In this document: piece after piece, positions 35,152-42,685 of the stretch
Numbering within the stretch: position 1 is the first letter of the stretch
How the letters are laid out: each line of letters opens with the position of its first letter
Assembly: GCF_900101745.1 (NCBI RefSeq)
Contig: NZ_FNAD01000001.1
Location: 372,001 to 436,000 of the forward strand
From: Glycomyces harbinensis
Lineage (GTDB): Bacteria > Actinomycetota > Actinomycetes > Mycobacteriales > Micromonosporaceae
Direction of reading: 5' to 3'
Length of the DNA stretch: 64,000 nucleotides
Made by a program: the position numbers and the translations under genes
Notes under the pieces: generated by a model
The model's input: only the letters and a program-made list of their open reading frames with translations
What the model was told of the DNA's origin: nothing
Database searches by the model: none

Positions 35152-35988
35152 ATGAAATCGGCTGCGGCGATGACGAAGGCACTCCTCCTCGCGTCCCATC
35201 CGCTTCCGGCACTGGCGGTCACGCTCGTCGCCGCCGGACTCGCCCTCACCACCGACCGGCCGCTCTCGGGCGTGATCGCCGTCGCCACAGCGATACTCGC
35301 CGGCCAGCTCTCCGTCGGCTGGCTCAACGACCTCGTCGACGCACCCCGCGACGCCCAGGCCGGCCGCGCCGGGAAACCCCTGGCCGCGGGGGAGATCCAC
35401 CCCGCGATCGTCTCCATGGCCATCGCCCTCGCCGCACCCGCGGCCGTGCTCCTGACACTGCTCTCCGGCGTCCCGGCCGCACTCGCGCACCTCGCCGCGC
35501 TCCTGTCCGCGTGGGCCTACGACCTCGGCGTCAAGGGCACCCCGTTCTCCGTGGCGCCCTTCGCGATCTCCTTCGGACTGCTCCCGGCGATCGTCTCCCT
35601 CGGCGAGCCCGGCGCGCCCTGGCCGCCGCCGTGGCTCATGGCGGCCGCCGCCGCACTCGGCTGCGCGGCCCACTTCGTCAACGTCCTGCCCGACCTCGCC
35701 GACGACGCCGCCACCGGCGTCCGCGGCCTGCCGCACCGCCTGGGCCCCTTGGCCACCAAGCTCGCCGCCGCCGCCCTCGTCCTGACCGCCTCGGCGCTCC
35801 TGGCGTTCGCCCCGCCCGGCCCGCCCTCGACCCTCGTCCTCGCCTCCGTGCCCTTCGCCGCGGCCGTCCTCGCGGTCGGACTGGTCCTGGGCCGCAAGCC
35901 CGGCTCGCGGGCCGCGTTCCGCGCCGTGCTCCTGGTGGCCCTTGTCGATGTCGTGCTCCTCCTCCATACTGGGGTCTCCGCCGGTTGA
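35152..35988 (+). CDS. UbiA-family prenyltransferase
   Basis: A 278-aa integral membrane prenyltransferase with about 8-9 helices. The two Mg2+/diphosphate-binding Asp motifs are present: NDLVDAPRDAQAGRAGKP (residues 63-80, NDxxDxxxD) and NVLPDLADDAATGVRGLPHRLG (about 178-199). It transfers an isoprenyl chain from a diphosphate donor to an aromatic acceptor. With the type III PKS downstream the acceptor is probably an alkylresorcinol or hydroquinone. ATG 35152 or ATG 35170 may be used. A 121-bp gap separates it from the flavoprotein gene. Confidence 0.87.
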   Translation: MKSAAAMTKALLLASHPLPALAVTLVAAGLALTTDRPLSGVIAVATAILAGQLSVGWLNDLVDAPRDAQAGRAGKPLAAGEIHPAIVSMAIALAAPAAVLLTLLSGVPAALAHLAALLSAWAYDLGVKGTPFSVAPFAISFGLLPAIVSLGEPGAPWPPPWLMAAAAALGCAAHFVNVLPDLADDAATGVRGLPHRLGPLATKLAAAALVLTASALLAFAPPGPPSTLVLASVPFAAAVLAVGLVLGRKPGSRAAFRAVLLVALVDVVLLLHTGVSAG

Positions 35989-36109
35989 GGCCGGCCGGAT
36001 CGATGCGCGGGCCCGGTTTCGCAAGCGGGCCAACGGGGCACTGATCGCGGGACGGCCGGCGCGCCTCCCCGCGCGACCGGGACCGCCCCGACCCGAGGAG
36101 TGAGCGCCT

Positions 36110-37297
36110 GTGACGACCGGAACCCCCGACGACCATCCGGCGGTGGCGCTGGCCCGCGAACTCGCGCCGCGCTTCGCCGACCGCGCCGGGGCCCACGACG
36201 AGCGGGGCCGGTTCCCCGAAGCGGACTTCGCCGACCTGCGCGAGGCCGGACTGCTGGGCCTGATGGTGCCCGCCCGGCTCGGCGGGCACGGCGCCACGTT
36301 CGCCCAGTACGCCGCCGTGGCAAGGGAACTGGCGCGCGGCGCGGGTTCGACGGCGCTGATCTTCAACATGCACGCGTCGGTGACCGGCGCCCTGGCGCAG
36401 ACCCCCGACCACCTCATCCGGGCGCTCGGCGCCCCCGAAAGCTCCTTCGCGGCCCGCGACAAGGCGCTCGCGGCCGCCGCCGACGGCGCGCTGTACGCGG
36501 TCGCCATGAGCGAGCGCGGCGGCGGCTCCCGCCTGTCGCGCACCACGACCGCCTACCGCCGCACCGAAGGCGGCTACCGCATCACCGGCGCCAAGGCGTT
36601 CGTCTCCGGCGCCGGGCACGCCGACGCCTACCTCGTGACCGCCCGCGACGGCGAGAACGAGGACCCGCAGGTCTCGCACTTCCTGGTGCCCGCCGGCGAG
36701 GGCCTGCGCGTCGAAGAGACCTGGAACTCGCTCGGCATGAGGGCCACCGGCAGCCACGACCTCCACCTCGACACAGAAGTGCCCGCCGAAGCACTCCTGG
36801 GCGGCATCGAAGGGCTCGCGCTCGTCCTCGCCGAAGCCATGCCGCAGTGGCTGGTCGCCTCCTACTCCGCGGTGTACGCCGGGGTCGCGCGGGCCGCCGT
36901 GGACGCCGCGGCCGACCACGTCCGCTCCCGCGGGCTCGACGGCCTCGCGTCCGTGCGCGCCCGCCTGGGCCGCGCCGAGGCCGCCGTCGCCGCGGCCGAA
37001 CTCGTCGTCGCCGAGGCCGCCGCGCGCATCGACGCGAACCCCGGCGAAGACGACACCAACCGGTGGGTGTGGCGCGCGAAGCTCATCGCCGGCGACACGG
37101 CCTTCCAGGTCGCGTCCTCGCTGCTGGAGGCCGCCGGGACCTCGGCCTCGCGCCGCGGCCACCCCCTGGAGCGGCTCTACCGCGACGCCCGCTGCGGCGC
37201 ACTGCAACCGGCGACCTCCGACGTGTGCGCCGACTGGCTCGGCGCCGCCGCACTGGGCGCCGACCCCGACCACGGCACCGGGACGCCGCGGTGGTGA
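36110..37297 (+). CDS. acyl-CoA dehydrogenase-family flavoprotein
   Basis: A 395-aa acyl-CoA-dehydrogenase-fold enzyme. Motifs include an N-terminal FPEADFADLREAGLLGLMVPARLGGHGATF, a beta-domain YRITGAKAFVSGAGHADAYLV and the segment WNSLGMRATGSHDLHLD. In a polyketide context such proteins may act as flavin-dependent hydroxylases rather than as true dehydrogenases; the nearest functional guess is ring hydroxylation before quinol formation. GTG 36110 is preceded by GAGGAG. The TGA overlaps the PKS start as GTGA, so the two are translationally coupled. Confidence 0.82.
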   Translation: MTTGTPDDHPAVALARELAPRFADRAGAHDERGRFPEADFADLREAGLLGLMVPARLGGHGATFAQYAAVARELARGAGSTALIFNMHASVTGALAQTPDHLIRALGAPESSFAARDKALAAAADGALYAVAMSERGGGSRLSRTTTAYRRTEGGYRITGAKAFVSGAGHADAYLVTARDGENEDPQVSHFLVPAGEGLRVEETWNSLGMRATGSHDLHLDTEVPAEALLGGIEGLALVLAEAMPQWLVASYSAVYAGVARAAVDAAADHVRSRGLDGLASVRARLGRAEAAVAAAELVVAEAAARIDANPGEDDTNRWVWRAKLIAGDTAFQVASSLLEAAGTSASRRGHPLERLYRDARCGALQPATSDVCADWLGAAALGADPDHGTGTPRW

Positions 37298-38337
37298 ACG
37301 CCTCCATCACCGGGATCGGCACCGCCCTGCCCCCGGAGTACACGCAGGAATGGCTGTGGGACAACGCGTTCCGCAGGCACTTCAACGGCAGCCGGATCGC
37401 GCGGCGCATGTTCGAGAGCGCCGGCGTCGAGCGCCGCCACTCGGCCACGGCCCCCTACGAGTTCGCGGACGTCGCGGCCTGGTCCACCGAGGCGCGCATG
37501 CGCCGCTACGCCGACCGGGCCCCGGCCCTGGGCCTGCGCGCCGTCCGCGAGGCCCTGGCCGACGCCGGCGTCGGCGCCGAGGAGATCGGGCTGCTCGCCG
37601 TCGCCTCGTGCACCGGCTACGGCACCCCCGGCACCGACATCGAACTGGCCGCCGCCCTGCCGCTGCGATCCGACGCCAGGCGGCTCCTGGTGGGCCACAT
37701 GGGCTGCCATGCGGCGCTGCCCGCGCTCGGCGCGGTGAGCGACTACGTCGCGGCCCACGACCGGCCCGCCGTCCTGCTGTGCCTCGAGCTGACCTCGCTC
37801 CACCTCCAGCCCGGTTCGACCGACATCGACCAGGCGGTCACGCACGCGCTGTTCAGCGACGCCGCCGCCGCGGTGGTCCTGCGCCCCGGCGAGGGCCTGC
37901 CGGGCCTGCGGGTCGTGGACGTCGCCGCCCGGACCGACACGGCCAAGAACGCGTACATGACCTGGCGCGTGACCGACCTCGGCTTCAAGATGGGCCTGTC
38001 CCCGCAGGTGCCCGACGCGCTCGCCGAGCACGTGGGACCCCTGGTGAAGGACCTCCTCGGGCGGCACGGCCTCGACCCGTCCGAGGTCCGCTCCTGGGCC
38101 GTGCACCCCGGCGGGCCGCGCGTGGTCGACGCGATCGAGGAAGGCCTCGGCCTCGACCCGACCGCCCTGGACGTGCCGCGGCGGGTCCTCGCCGAGCACG
38201 GCAACTGCTCCTCGGCCACGGTGCTCCTGGTGCTGCGCGAACTCATGGACCGCGGGCTGCCGCCGGGCCCGCTCGTCGCCCTGGCCTTCGGACCCGGCCT
38301 GACCCTGTACGCGGTCCTGATGGAGGTCACCGCCTGA
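37294..38337 (+). CDS. type III polyketide synthase
   Basis: A 347-aa chalcone-synthase-fold homodimeric enzyme that extends a fatty acyl-CoA starter with malonyl-CoA and cyclises it. The catalytic triad is visible: Cys138 in LLVGHMGCHAALPALG, His271 in WAVHPGGPRVVDAI and Asn304 in LAEHGNCSSATVLL. Length and the ALAFGPGLTLYAVLM end match bacterial alkylresorcinol or alkylpyrone synthases. GTG 37294 overlaps the flavoprotein stop (GTGA). With UbiA and a methyltransferase, it resembles the Actinoplanes missouriensis cluster for alkyl-O-dihydrogeranyl-methoxyhydroquinones. The product is inferred, not known. Confidence 0.88.
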   Translation: MNASITGIGTALPPEYTQEWLWDNAFRRHFNGSRIARRMFESAGVERRHSATAPYEFADVAAWSTEARMRRYADRAPALGLRAVREALADAGVGAEEIGLLAVASCTGYGTPGTDIELAAALPLRSDARRLLVGHMGCHAALPALGAVSDYVAAHDRPAVLLCLELTSLHLQPGSTDIDQAVTHALFSDAAAAVVLRPGEGLPGLRVVDVAARTDTAKNAYMTWRVTDLGFKMGLSPQVPDALAEHVGPLVKDLLGRHGLDPSEVRSWAVHPGGPRVVDAIEEGLGLDPTALDVPRRVLAEHGNCSSATVLLVLRELMDRGLPPGPLVALAFGPGLTLYAVLMEVTA

Positions 38338-38398
38338 ACCGGCGCCGCCCGAACCGCGCCGCCCGAAAATCGTGCTGCGCCGCCGCGGCCGCCCGTGA

Positions 38399-38459
38399 TA
38401 GGTTGCCGCCCATGTCCGCTCCCGAAGCGTCCAGACGGGGGCTGCCGGTCCGCCGGTAG
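38399..38459 (+). CDS. 15-codon leaderless leader ORF upstream of the Cmx-like exporter
   Basis: TAGGTT (38399-38404) ends 7 nt before ATG 38412, the arrangement of a leaderless promoter. The frame reads MSAPEASRRGLPVRR and stops at TAG 38457-38459. Two hairpins and a 213-nt palindrome follow before the exporter gene. I read it as a leader peptide whose translation reports ribosome inhibition; Arg-rich C-termini are seen in some stalling leaders. The coding start is 38412; coordinates here include the -10 box. Confidence 0.5.
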
Positions 38460-38476
38460 CCCGCGACGCCGCACCC

Positions 38477-38758
38477 GACCCGGTCCCCGGGTCCATCGGG
38501 ATGCCCGCAGCCTCGATCAAGGCTGCTCTCTCTCCGCGCGTCCGCAAGGCTCCGACGGCCTTCAGGGCCGCGCCGAGGACCCCTGCCGGGCGCTATCCGG
38601 CCCATTCGCCCGCTCGCCGCGTTGTCGGCTTCCCAGATACAACACCGGTATCTGGGAAGCCTTCCGCCTTGCGAGCGAACAAATGGACTCGGATAGCGCC
38701 TCGCCCGGAGTCCTCGGCGTGGCCCCACCCGTCCATTCCTTCCACGCATCGGAGTCTT
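38477..38758 (+). promoter_or_regulatory. attenuator: two hairpins plus long palindrome sequestering the exporter RBS
   Basis: Hairpin 1: GACCCGG/CCGGGTC (38477-38493). Hairpin 2: GCAGCCT/AGGCTGC (38507-38526). Then a long imperfect palindrome (38546-38758): inner 14-bp perfect stem GGCTTCCCAGATAC with GTATCTGGGAAGCC (38627-38661), CGCTCGC/GCGAGCG, GGCGCTATCCG/CGGATAGCGCC (38589-38599 and 38690-38700), CGCCGAGGAC/GTCCTCGGCG (38571-38580 and 38710-38719), and outermost AAGGCTCCGA (38546-38555) pairing with TCGGAGTCTT (38749-38758), which contains the GGAG ribosome-binding site of the exporter. Translation would be off until the structure is disturbed. Confidence 0.7.
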
Positions 38759-38762
38759 CGCA

Positions 38763-39917
38763 ATGCCGTTCCTTCTCCACATGCTCGCCGTCGCCGTGTT
38801 CGCGCAGGGCTGCTCGGAGTTCATGTTCGCCGGGCTGCTGCCCGACGTCAGCGCCGACCTCGGCGTCACCGTCGCCCAGGCGGGCCTGCTCACCTCGGCG
38901 TTCGCCGCCGGCATGGTGATCGGCGCGCCGGTCATGGCCGCGCTCGGGCGCCGGTGGTCGCCCCGAGGGGCCCTCGCCGGGTTCCTGGCCCTGTTCATCG
39001 CCGCCCACGTCGTCGGCGCGCTCACCGACCGATTCGGGCTGCTGCTCGCCACCCGCGCCGTCGCCGCCATGGCCAACGCGGGCTTCCTGGCCGTCGCCCT
39101 CTCCACCGTCGCCGCCCTCGTCCCCGCGCACGCCAGGGGCCGGGCGCTCGCAACGGTCCTGGGCGGCACGACGCTCGCGCTCGTCGCCGGGGCCCCCGCC
39201 GGGGCACTGCTCGGCGACGCCTTCGGCTGGCGCTCGTCCCTGTGGGCCGTCGCGATCGTCGCGGCCGCGGCCCTGCTCGCCGTGCTCGCCGCCGTCCCCG
39301 CCCGGACCGACGCGACCGGCCCGCGGCCGGTGCTGCGGGCCGAACTGGCGGTCCTCGCCCGGCCCTCGCTGCGACTCGTCCTGGTCCTGGCCGTCCTGGT
39401 CAACGGCGCGACCTTCGGCGGCTTCACGTTCCTCGCGCCGCTGGCCACCGACGCCGCCGGGCTCGGGGCCCCCTCGGTCCCGGTCGTGCTGGCGCTGTTC
39501 GGCCTCGGCGCCTTCACCGGAGTGTGGACGGCCGGGCGCCTGGCCGACCGGCACTGGCGGACCCTCCTGGCCGCGGGCACGCCGCTCCTGCTCCTGGGCT
39601 GGATCCTGCTCGCGTCCAGTGCCGGAAATCCGGTCGCCCTGCACGCGTTCGCGTTCGCCCTCGGGGCACTGTCGTTCGCCGTGGGCGCCACGCTCATCGG
39701 CCGGACCATGGCCGCCGCCCACGGCGCGCCGACGATGAGCGGGTCCTATGCGACCGCCGCGCTCAACGTCGGCGCGATGCTCGGCCCCGCCCTCGCCGGC
39801 ATCGGCTACGACGCCTTCGGACCGCTCGGCCCGCCGCTGGCGGGCGCGGGCCTCGTGCTCGCCGCGGTCCTCACCGCCGCGGCGCGCAAGGCCCGGCGCC
39901 CGCAAGCGCTCTCGTAG
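38763..39917 (+). CDS. MFS drug exporter, Cmx/CmrA-like
   Basis: A 384-aa transporter with 12 predicted helices. The N-terminus MPFLLHMLAVAVFAQGCSEFMFAGLLPDVSADLGVTVAQAGLLTSAFAAGMVIGAPVMA matches the Cmx/CmrA chloramphenicol exporters of actinobacteria, in which the equivalent reads 'AMGTSEFMLAGLLPDIA'. Antiporter motif C-like GAPAGALLGDAFGWR is present. Export of chloramphenicol or a similar inhibitor by proton antiport is inferred. GGAG is spaced 8 nt from ATG 38763 and lies in the base of the large leader hairpin, implying induction by a ribosome-targeting compound. Confidence 0.82.
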   Translation: MPFLLHMLAVAVFAQGCSEFMFAGLLPDVSADLGVTVAQAGLLTSAFAAGMVIGAPVMAALGRRWSPRGALAGFLALFIAAHVVGALTDRFGLLLATRAVAAMANAGFLAVALSTVAALVPAHARGRALATVLGGTTLALVAGAPAGALLGDAFGWRSSLWAVAIVAAAALLAVLAAVPARTDATGPRPVLRAELAVLARPSLRLVLVLAVLVNGATFGGFTFLAPLATDAAGLGAPSVPVVLALFGLGAFTGVWTAGRLADRHWRTLLAAGTPLLLLGWILLASSAGNPVALHAFAFALGALSFAVGATLIGRTMAAAHGAPTMSGSYATAALNVGAMLGPALAGIGYDAFGPLGPPLAGAGLVLAAVLTAAARKARRPQALS

Positions 39918-39923
39918 ACGAAG

Positions 39924-39952
39924 CGACCGGCGAGAAGGGGTCCCGCCGGTCG
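39924..39952. terminator. hairpin between converging genes
   Basis: CGACCGGC (39924-39931) pairs with GCCGGTCG (39945-39952) around a 13-nt loop, between the exporter and the K+ channel gene. Confidence 0.55.
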
Positions 39953-39974
39953 TCGCGACCGCCTACCGGATCGG

Positions 39975-40505
39975 CTAGGGCTTCGGCCGCGGCCAGCGGG
40001 CGGCCTTGGCGGCGCGCGCGGCGAAGTTCCGGGCCACCAGCGACGCCGACCCGGCGATCGCGGTGAAGTTGAACGCCATCTGCACGCACATCACCACCCG
40101 GGCGACCTGCCCCTGCGCCGAGACGTCGCCGAACCCCACGGTCAAGAGCGTGCTGAGCGCGAAGTACAGGGCGTCCACCCGCGTGCGCAGGCCGGAGAAC
40201 TCCTCGGGCCGGTGCACCGCGACGCCGTAGTCGACGAGCGCGAACACCAGGAGCCCGGCGACGATCCCCACGACCAGCGTCCCCAGGGGCGCGTCCGGTT
40301 CGCGCAGCTGCCGCACCGCCTGGCGCCCGATCACCAGGGCGATCAGGACGAGCAGCGCCAGCGTCAACGCCCCCCGCAGGACCAGTGCGGCCGCGCCGGC
40401 GTCGGCGCGGACCGGCACGACCGCGTACGCGACCACGAGCGCGGCGCACGCGAGCAGGTAGCGCACCGCGGGCGGCAGCCGCCGCGGCGTTCGGTGCTCC
40501 TCCAC
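39975..40505 (-). CDS. two-helix potassium channel family protein
   Basis: A 176-aa membrane protein with two N-terminal helices and an Ion_trans_2 pore module. The selectivity filter TVGFGD lies in LYFALSTLLTVGFGDVSAQG (about residue 130), matching K+ selectivity (TxGFGD); pore helix and final inner helix follow. There is no RCK or cyclic-nucleotide domain, so gating is unknown. GTG 40505 follows GGAGG at 6 nt. It starts 8 bp after the ClC stop, so the two ion-transport genes form an operon. Confidence 0.82.
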   Translation of the reverse strand: MEEHRTPRRLPPAVRYLLACAALVVAYAVVPVRADAGAAALVLRGALTLALLVLIALVIGRQAVRQLREPDAPLGTLVVGIVAGLLVFALVDYGVAVHRPEEFSGLRTRVDALYFALSTLLTVGFGDVSAQGQVARVVMCVQMAFNFTAIAGSASLVARNFAARAAKAARWPRPKP

Positions 40506-40513
40506 GGCGCCTC

Positions 40514-41839
40514 CTAAGCCTCGGCCGGTTCGGGGGCCGCGTCCCCGGCGGCCCGCGGCCGTTCGAGGAGCCGCCCGGTCACGAACGCGATCACGACGGC
40601 GACGAGCACGACCGGCGTCATGCCCGTGGCGTCCGATCCCAGCAGCAGCGTCACGAGCACGGCCGACGAGACCGGCAGCGGCAGGACCGCGGCCGTGGCG
40701 GCGGCCATGCCCGCGGCCATCGCCGGCGCCGTCCCGTATCCGGGCAGCGCGCCGAGCAGGACGCCGACGGCCGCGCCCATGAACAGCGCCGGGAAGATCG
40801 GGCCGCCGCGCAGCGCGGCGAGCGAGACCGCGTACGCCAGGCCCTTGCAGACCAGCAGCGCCACGAGCGCCCACGCGCCCGGCACGTCGCCGCCCGCGGT
40901 GAGGACCCCGAGCGTGTCCTGACCCGACAGGAGCACCTCGACCGGGCTGCGCCCGGTCAGCAGCGCGTACGCCGCGGCGCCGACGGCGGTGACCGCGACC
41001 GCGACCAGGGCCAGGAGCGCCGGACGCGCCGCGGCCCGCGGTGCGAGCGCGTGCCCGAGCCGGTGCACCTGACTGATCCCGGCGGCCACGAGCACCGCCG
41101 CGGGGACCGTCCACAGCAGATCGGCGAGGTCGGGCCGGGCCGGGCTCTCCAGGCCCGGCAGCGTCAGCGACGCCACCGGCAGGCCCGTCCAGGCGCCCAT
41201 GCCGGTGAAGACGAGCGCGCCCACGCCCGCCGACAGCAGGCACGGCAGCACCACCCGCGTGAGCCGCGGACCCGAGAAACCCACCGCTTCCAGGATGAAC
41301 ACCGCCGCGATCAACGGACTGCCGAAGATGACCGCGACCGCGGCCGCCGAACCGGCGACGCCGATCATCCCGCTCGCGGGCGTCCCCTCCGCCGGACCCC
41401 AGCGCCGCGACAGCAGCACGGCCAGACCGGCGCCCACGGCCATGAGCGGCGCCTCGGGGCCGAGCACGACGCCGAGCGGCAGGCCGCCGACCGCCGCGAG
41501 CAGCACCCCCGGCAGATGCGAGGGCGCGACCGCTCCGGCGCCCAGGCCGTCGATCGGCACGTGCCCGCCGGCGCCGGGCAGCCGCGTGATCGCGAGCGCC
41601 ACGATGAGACCGCCGGCCGCCAGCCACGGCGCCGGCCACCACCAAGGGACCGGGTCGAGCCCCCACTGGTGCGGCAGCTCCACCCACACCAGGTCCGTCA
41701 GCCAGTGCAGCAGCGCCAGGAACGCGAAGGCCGCCACCGACACCGGTACGCCGACGAGCCCGGCCGCTCCCAGCAGCCCCAAGTACCCGCGGGTGCGCGC
41801 GAGCTGCTCGAGCCGATCCCCAGCCGGCGTCGGCTCCAT
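40514..41839 (-). CDS. ClC-family chloride channel/transporter
   Basis: A 441-aa ClC protein with the expected 17-18 helical segments. The anion-site motifs appear as GGHVPIDGLGAG (in place of GSGIP), VVLGPEAPLMAVG (GKEGP equivalent; the gating Glu would be the Glu of GPEAP), GSPLIAAVFILE and GGPIFPALFMGAAVG (GGIFxP equivalent). No CBS domains follow. It may exchange Cl- for H+ or act as a channel; the departures from GSGIP leave ion preference open. ATG 41839 is favoured by GGAGGAGG; ATG 42028 would overlap the TetR gene. Confidence 0.85.
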   Translation of the reverse strand: MEPTPAGDRLEQLARTRGYLGLLGAAGLVGVPVSVAAFAFLALLHWLTDLVWVELPHQWGLDPVPWWWPAPWLAAGGLIVALAITRLPGAGGHVPIDGLGAGAVAPSHLPGVLLAAVGGLPLGVVLGPEAPLMAVGAGLAVLLSRRWGPAEGTPASGMIGVAGSAAAVAVIFGSPLIAAVFILEAVGFSGPRLTRVVLPCLLSAGVGALVFTGMGAWTGLPVASLTLPGLESPARPDLADLLWTVPAAVLVAAGISQVHRLGHALAPRAAARPALLALVAVAVTAVGAAAYALLTGRSPVEVLLSGQDTLGVLTAGGDVPGAWALVALLVCKGLAYAVSLAALRGGPIFPALFMGAAVGVLLGALPGYGTAPAMAAGMAAATAAVLPLPVSSAVLVTLLLGSDATGMTPVVLVAVVIAFVTGRLLERPRAAGDAAPEPAEA

Positions 41840-41951
41840 CGCGCCCACCTCCTCCCACCGGACCGTGCGGTCGCCGCACGCTGCACTGTGGATCCTCCTA
41901 CGCCGCGGCCCCGGTCGCCGGGCAATCGGAAGGAACGCGCCCGCCCGCGGC

Positions 41952-42554
41952 TCAGACCGCGGCGGGCCGCAGCGCCGCCATCGTCCGGTCCAGGCACGGC
42001 GCGAACGCCTCCGGCTCGGCCATGACATGCGTCATCGTCGCGTGCAGGCACGCGAACGCCCCGCCCACGGTCGCGCGCAGCACCAGCACGTCCGTCGCCC
42101 GGCCCGGACGGCACGCCGCCCGGTGCAGCAGCATCTCGGCCAGCGTCCGCTGCAGCCGGTCGAGTCTGCCCAGATACGCCGCGAACAGCCGCGGACTGCA
42201 GTCGACGATCCGCTGGAGCGCCGCGTCGTGCTCGCGGCAGCCCGGATCGGCGTAGCGTTCAACGATCGGATCGAACGACCGGCGCAGCGAGTCCCACTCG
42301 GACTCCTCGGGCGGACGTGCCGTGAGCCGCTCGGCCATCTCCTCGCCCAACCGCGCGAGGCTGTCGAGCACCACCTCGTCCTTGGAGGCGAAATAACGGA
42401 AGAAACTGCGCTGCGACATGCCGACCGCGGCCGCGATCTCATCGACCGTCGTCTCCTCGAAGCCCTTGTCCACGAACAGCGACTCGGCGGTCCGTGCAAT
42501 CCGCGATTGCACGGCCCGACGTGACACTTCTCGCAGACTCCCACCGGCGGCCAT
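41952..42554 (-). CDS. TetR-family regulator
   Basis: A 200-aa repressor. Residues 16-62 form the TetR DNA-binding domain (RIARTAESLFVDKGFEETTVDEIAAAVGMSQRSFFRYFASKDEVV), and the rest is a ligand-binding helical bundle rich in Cys. It is divergent from the DHA2 efflux gene, and a palindrome lies over its promoter, so it probably represses the pump and itself until a toxic ligand binds. ATG 42554 lies 7 nt from a TACCAT -10 box with no RBS, suggesting a leaderless mRNA. Confidence 0.87.
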   Translation of the reverse strand: MAAGGSLREVSRRAVQSRIARTAESLFVDKGFEETTVDEIAAAVGMSQRSFFRYFASKDEVVLDSLARLGEEMAERLTARPPEESEWDSLRRSFDPIVERYADPGCREHDAALQRIVDCSPRLFAAYLGRLDRLQRTLAEMLLHRAACRPGRATDVLVLRATVGGAFACLHATMTHVMAEPEAFAPCLDRTMAALRPAAV

Positions 42555-42561
42555 GACCCGG

Positions 42562-42596
42562 ATGGTAGCAACTGCAATGATTGACAGTCACTGACA
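42562..42596 (-). promoter_or_regulatory. TetR promoter and operator in the divergent region
   Basis: On the minus strand TGACTG (42590-42585), a 17-bp spacer and TACCAT (42567-42562) form the regulator's promoter. The near-palindrome TGACAGTCACTGACA (42582-42596; only the centre and one symmetric pair mismatch) covers the -35 and lies about 90 bp before the pump start, as expected for a shared operator. Confidence 0.6.
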
Positions 42597-42685
42597 CATA
42601 CTGAAGACCCGCCCGCCCCACACCCGGGCGCACCGAGCGGGTCCGAGGTCGCCAAGGAACACCACCACCGAAGGAACCTCCCCGA

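Noticed and set aside
36100-38337. Single 745-codon frame joining the flavoprotein region to the PKS
   Set aside because: Only its last 348 codons encode the PKS; the first part is an out-of-frame shadow of the acyl-CoA dehydrogenase-like gene.
38338-38370. Tandem GCGCCGCCCGAA repeats after the PKS gene
   Set aside because: Two copies only, in GC-rich DNA; may be a minor duplication without a function.
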